From contig NZ_JAERRF010000016.1 of assembly GCF_016741875.1 (NCBI RefSeq), forward strand, positions 124,001 through 188,000: a stretch of 64,000 nt of DNA. The letters run 5' to 3'. The notes under the pieces were generated by a model that saw nothing but the letters and a program-made list of their open reading frames with translations, searched no databases and had not been told where the DNA came from. The stretch comes from Streptomyces coffeae (GTDB taxonomy: Bacteria; Actinomycetota; Actinomycetes; Streptomycetales; Streptomycetaceae). The stretch's first letter is position 1, and each line of letters starts with the position of its first letter. Both the position numbers and the translations under genes were made by a program. Below, in pieces: positions 61,347 through 64,000 of this stretch.

Positions 61347-62324
61347 CTACCCTTCCGGAGCGGCCGTCCGGCCGCGCTCGGCAAGGGTGTTGAGCAGCGC
61401 GGCGGCCGTGGCCGCGTCGTCCACCGTCACCACGAACTCCTTGCCGGTGGCCGCCAGCCTCAGACACAGCGCCTCGCCCGAGCGCAGCACCAGACCGCTG
61501 CGCCCCGCCGCCGACCGGTAGCCCCAGCCGCCCAGCTCCATGGCGCGGAACTCACGGCTGGTGGCCCGCTCGATCCGCTCCAGCGGCACCCGCAGCCGGG
61601 GGCGCGCGACGAACCGGGCGGTGACGGTGAGGCCCCGGCGGTCGACGGTCACCCGGCAGCCGGACAGCAGGGCGGTGACGGCACCGATGGCGGCCGGCGG
61701 CAGTCCGGCCGGCGGGCCCGCGGCCAGGGCCAGCGCCCCGCCGAGCACGGCGGTGGCCCCGCCCACGCCGATCAGCACGGGCGATCCGACGGTCCGCGTC
61801 CAGCTGGCCAACTCCCCCTCGGCGAGCGGAAGGCGGGGTCCGCGCCCCGGGTCGGTGTCCCCGGACGGGGACGCCGGGTCCAGGCCCGCGAGCAGCCAGC
61901 CGACCCAGCCGACGGCCGCCCCGACGGCGAAGGACACCGCCAGCTGCCACAGCGGGAGCTCCCCCGGTTCGGAGCCCGCGGCTCCGGCGTCGGCGTTGGC
62001 GAGGAGCAGCAGCCCGAAGACACAGCCGAGCTGGGCGGGCGTTCCGTAACCGACAGCGACCAGCGCCCGCCGCGCCCCGAGCGCCGTACGCGACCGGAAG
62101 GCGAGCCATCCGACGACCGCTCCGGGGACGAGGAAGAGGGCGGTCACCACCGAGAGGAAGGCACCCGGACCGGTGAATCCATCGGCGTGACCGGAGCTCC
62201 CGAAGTGGGTGGCGAGCCGATCCGGCAGCCGGTCGGCGAGTGCGGCGAAGATCCCCAGCACACCGGCCCAGGCCAGCAGGAACGGCGAAGCGACAACCAT
62301 CGCGCGGCGCGCGGAACGAGCCAT
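61347..62324 (-). CDS. DUF1648-type membrane protein
   Basis: A 325-residue integral membrane protein. The N-terminal DUF1648 hallmark is LPDRLATHFGSSGHADGFTGPGAFL between the first helices, followed by further hydrophobic segments (ALFLVPGAVVGWLAF, LGCVFGLLLLANA, LAVSFAVGAAVGWVGWLLAG, IGVGGATAVLGGALALAA) and a C-terminal PH-like segment (RVPLERIERATSREFRAMELGGWGYR). ATG 62324 has AAGGGGG 8 nt upstream. It is the first gene of an operon with the YtrA-type repressor; such pairs often respond to cell-wall stress. Function unknown. Confidence 0.85.
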   Translation of the reverse strand: MARSARRAMVVASPFLLAWAGVLGIFAALADRLPDRLATHFGSSGHADGFTGPGAFLSVVTALFLVPGAVVGWLAFRSRTALGARRALVAVGYGTPAQLGCVFGLLLLANADAGAAGSEPGELPLWQLAVSFAVGAAVGWVGWLLAGLDPASPSGDTDPGRGPRLPLAEGELASWTRTVGSPVLIGVGGATAVLGGALALAAGPPAGLPPAAIGAVTALLSGCRVTVDRRGLTVTARFVARPRLRVPLERIERATSREFRAMELGGWGYRSAAGRSGLVLRSGEALCLRLAATGKEFVVTVDDAATAAALLNTLAERGRTAAPEG

Positions 62325-62344
62325 GGGCAACCCCCTTGTTCGCA

Positions 62345-62352
62345 TACTAGTA
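62345..62352. promoter_or_regulatory. Candidate YtrA-type operator overlapping the promoter
   Basis: TACTAGTA is a perfect 8-bp palindrome overlapping a minus-strand TAGTAT hexamer (62349-62344), 20 bp upstream of the DUF1648 gene. Self-repression by the GntR protein is the simplest reading. Confidence 0.4.
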
Positions 62353-62401
62353 GAACAATTCTTGGCTGGACAGACCGCGACTCACCGACCCCTCCAGTCG
62401 C

Positions 62402-62436
62402 TTGCGCATCTCATATCTGAGATAGCCTCTGAGGTA
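62402..62436 (+). promoter_or_regulatory. Leaderless promoter with operator for the HTH-MurA gene
   Basis: TTGCGC at 62402-62407 and TAGCCT at 62423-62428 form a short-spaced promoter whose start falls on the ATG (62436). ATCTCA-TATC-TGAGAT (62408-62423), a 6-bp inverted repeat, fills the spacer and is a likely binding site for the gene's own HTH domain. Confidence 0.5.
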
Positions 62437-63965
62437 TGACTGACGACTATCTCTCACGTATCGGCAAGCTCATCCGTGACGCCCGACAACACCGAGGCTG
62501 GACCCAGTCACAACTTGCAGAGGCGCTCGGCACGAGCCAGAGCGCGGTCAACCGCATTGAGCGGGGGAATCAGAACATCAGTCTTGAGATGATCGCCAGG
62601 ATCGGGGAGGCCCTGGACAGCGAGATCGTCTCCCTGGGCTACGCCGGTCCGATGCATCTGCGAGTGGTGGGCGGCCGCCAACTCTCCGGTGCCATCGACG
62701 TCAAGACGAGCAAGAACGCCTGTGTGGCGCTGTTGTGCGCCTCGCTCCTCAACTCCGGCCGTACGACGCTGCGCAGGGTCGCCCGGATCGAGGAGGTCTA
62801 CCGCATCCTCGAAGTGCTCGGCAGCATCGGCGTCCGCGCCCGCTGGATCAACGACGGGGCCGATCTGGAGATCGTGCCGCCCGCCGAACTGGACCTCGAC
62901 GCCATGGACACCGAGGCCGCCCGCCGGACACGCAGCGTCATCATGTTCCTGGGGCCGCTGCTGCACCGGATGGACCGCTTCCGGATTCCCTACGCGGGCG
63001 GTTGCGACCTCGGCACCCGTACCGTGCAGCCGCATATGACGGCGCTGCGCCCGTTCGGCCTCGAAGTGACCGCCACCGACGGGATGTACCACGCGCGGGT
63101 CGACCGCTCGGTCTTCCCCACCCGCGCCATCGTGCTGACCGAACGCGGTGACACCGTCACCGAGAACGCGCTGCTGGCCGCCGCCCGGCACGACGGGGTC
63201 ACGGTGATCCGCAACGCCTCCTCCAACTACATGGTCCAGGATCTGTGCTTCTTCCTGGAGGAGTTGGGGGTCAAGGTCGAAGGGGTGGGCACCACCACCC
63301 TCACCGTGCACGGTGTCACCGATATCGACCGGGACGTGGACTACGCCCCCTCCGAGGACCCGGTGGAGGCGATGAGCCTGCTGGCCGCGGCCGTGGTGAC
63401 GGAGTCCGAGCTGACGATCCGCCGGGTGCCGGTGGAGTTCCTGGAGATCGAGCTGGCCATCCTGGAGGAGATGGGCCTGGACCACGAGCGCTCCTCCGAG
63501 TACCCGGCGGACAACGGCCGTACCCGGCTGCTCGATCTGACGGTCCGGCCGTCCAAGCTCCAGGCCCCCATCGACAAGATCCACCCCATGCCGTTCCCCG
63601 GCGTCAACATCGACAACGTGCCGTTCTTCGCGGCCATCGCGGCCTCCGCGCAGGGCTCGACGCTGATCCACGACTGGGTCTACGACAACCGCGCCATCTA
63701 TCTGACCGAGCTGAACCGGCTGGGCACCCATGTCAAACTCCTCGACCCGCACCGGGTCCTGGTCGAGGGCCCGACCCGCTGGCGCGCGGCCGAGATGATG
63801 TGCCCGCCCGCGCTGCGGCCCGCGGTGGTGGTGCTGCTGGCGATGATGGCGGCGCCCGGCACCTCGGTCCTGCGCAATGTCTATGTGATCAACCGCGGTT
63901 ATGAGGACCTGGCCGAGCGGCTGAACTCGATCGGCGCGCAGATCGAGACCTTCCGCGACATCTGA
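62436..63965 (+). CDS. XRE helix-turn-helix fused to MurA-like enolpyruvyl transferase
   Basis: A 509-residue fusion. Residues 1-65 are an XRE-type HTH (LIRDARQHRGWTQSQLAEALGTSQSAVNRIERGNQNISLEMIARIGEAL). Residues about 72-509 are a UDP-GlcNAc 1-carboxyvinyltransferase-type domain with GAIDVKTSKNACVALL (Lys of KNA), YAGGCDLGTRTVQPH carrying the Cys that binds phosphoenolpyruvate in MurA, IHPMPFPGVNIDNVPFFAAI and NVYVINRGYEDLAERLNSIGAQI. It corresponds to SCO5998-type MurA2. The enzyme would make the first peptidoglycan precursor or a related sugar; the HTH suggests DNA binding coupled to UDP-sugar or phosphoenolpyruvate level. Confidence 0.9.
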   Translation: MTDDYLSRIGKLIRDARQHRGWTQSQLAEALGTSQSAVNRIERGNQNISLEMIARIGEALDSEIVSLGYAGPMHLRVVGGRQLSGAIDVKTSKNACVALLCASLLNSGRTTLRRVARIEEVYRILEVLGSIGVRARWINDGADLEIVPPAELDLDAMDTEAARRTRSVIMFLGPLLHRMDRFRIPYAGGCDLGTRTVQPHMTALRPFGLEVTATDGMYHARVDRSVFPTRAIVLTERGDTVTENALLAAARHDGVTVIRNASSNYMVQDLCFFLEELGVKVEGVGTTTLTVHGVTDIDRDVDYAPSEDPVEAMSLLAAAVVTESELTIRRVPVEFLEIELAILEEMGLDHERSSEYPADNGRTRLLDLTVRPSKLQAPIDKIHPMPFPGVNIDNVPFFAAIAASAQGSTLIHDWVYDNRAIYLTELNRLGTHVKLLDPHRVLVEGPTRWRAAEMMCPPALRPAVVVLLAMMAAPGTSVLRNVYVINRGYEDLAERLNSIGAQIETFRDI

Positions 63966-64000
63966 ACCGCGGACGCCGCCGCGCCCCCTTCCGGACCGCG

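Overview
The window is chromosomal DNA from a high-GC actinomycete, almost certainly a Streptomyces. GC is very high throughout, third positions are overwhelmingly G or C, many genes start with GTG or appear leaderless, and genes often overlap by ATGA or GTGA. Gene content and order match, from memory, the conserved core around SCO5998-SCO6050 of S. coelicolor: a murA-like gene, acnA, ngcEFG, rok7B7-xylFGH, dxs, fadA-fadB, rnd, whiI, hemE, hemY-hemQ. I saw no tRNA, rRNA, CRISPR array, insertion sequence or prophage, so most of the window is vertical core genome with inserted accessory cassettes.

Layout. 1-1605: a two-component system, kinase truncated by the window edge. 1730-6285: a GT2 glycosyltransferase, a CofC/MobA-like (DUF2064) transferase and a methyltransferase translationally coupled on +, facing a membrane-fused molybdenum oxidoreductase and its small membrane partner on -. 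6450-11460: a polytopic GT-C-like membrane protein, an anchored polysaccharide-deacetylase-like protein, and a class A PBP whose transpeptidase motifs are destroyed. 11854-15147: an operon of a DUF692/MNIO iron oxygenase, a membrane protein ending in a Gly/Ser tail with eight regularly spaced Cys, and a paralogue without the tail. This is the best candidate for a little-described modification system. 15248-17053: a secreted tripeptidyl-aminopeptidase-type hydrolase.

17115-28713: a heme block (hemQ, hemY, hemE) interrupted by an aromatic-acid block: a double-length IclR regulator, pobA, a second IclR gene, an MFS transporter and a CoA-disulfide-reductase-like flavoenzyme. The double IclR gene overlaps hemY by ATGA, so the regulator and two heme genes form one coupled unit. 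A protein with three C-x-H-x2-H...C repeats lies between hemE and the flavoenzyme. 28805-38599: a DUF3000 protein, the sporulation regulator whiI, RNase D, fadA-fadB beta-oxidation, a propeller-like protein, a NYN protein and an APC permease.

38983-49656: dxs; a xylose-type ABC transporter with its ROK regulator; and the ngcEFG N-acetylglucosamine/chitobiose-type ABC transporter with a near-consensus DasR site upstream. 50000-56674: a small lipoprotein, a large secreted GH92 enzyme behind a LacI-type palindrome, an epimerase-like SDR and a GNAT protein. 56749-63965: aconitase with a MarR-type palindrome and iron-box-like sequences upstream, a LysR gene, a YtrA-type GntR/DUF1648 pair, and a MurA-like enyolpyruvyl transferase fused to an N-terminal XRE helix-turn-helix.

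Strong GC hairpins close nearly every convergent junction. Functional assignments are read from translated motifs and remembered families; no database search was run.
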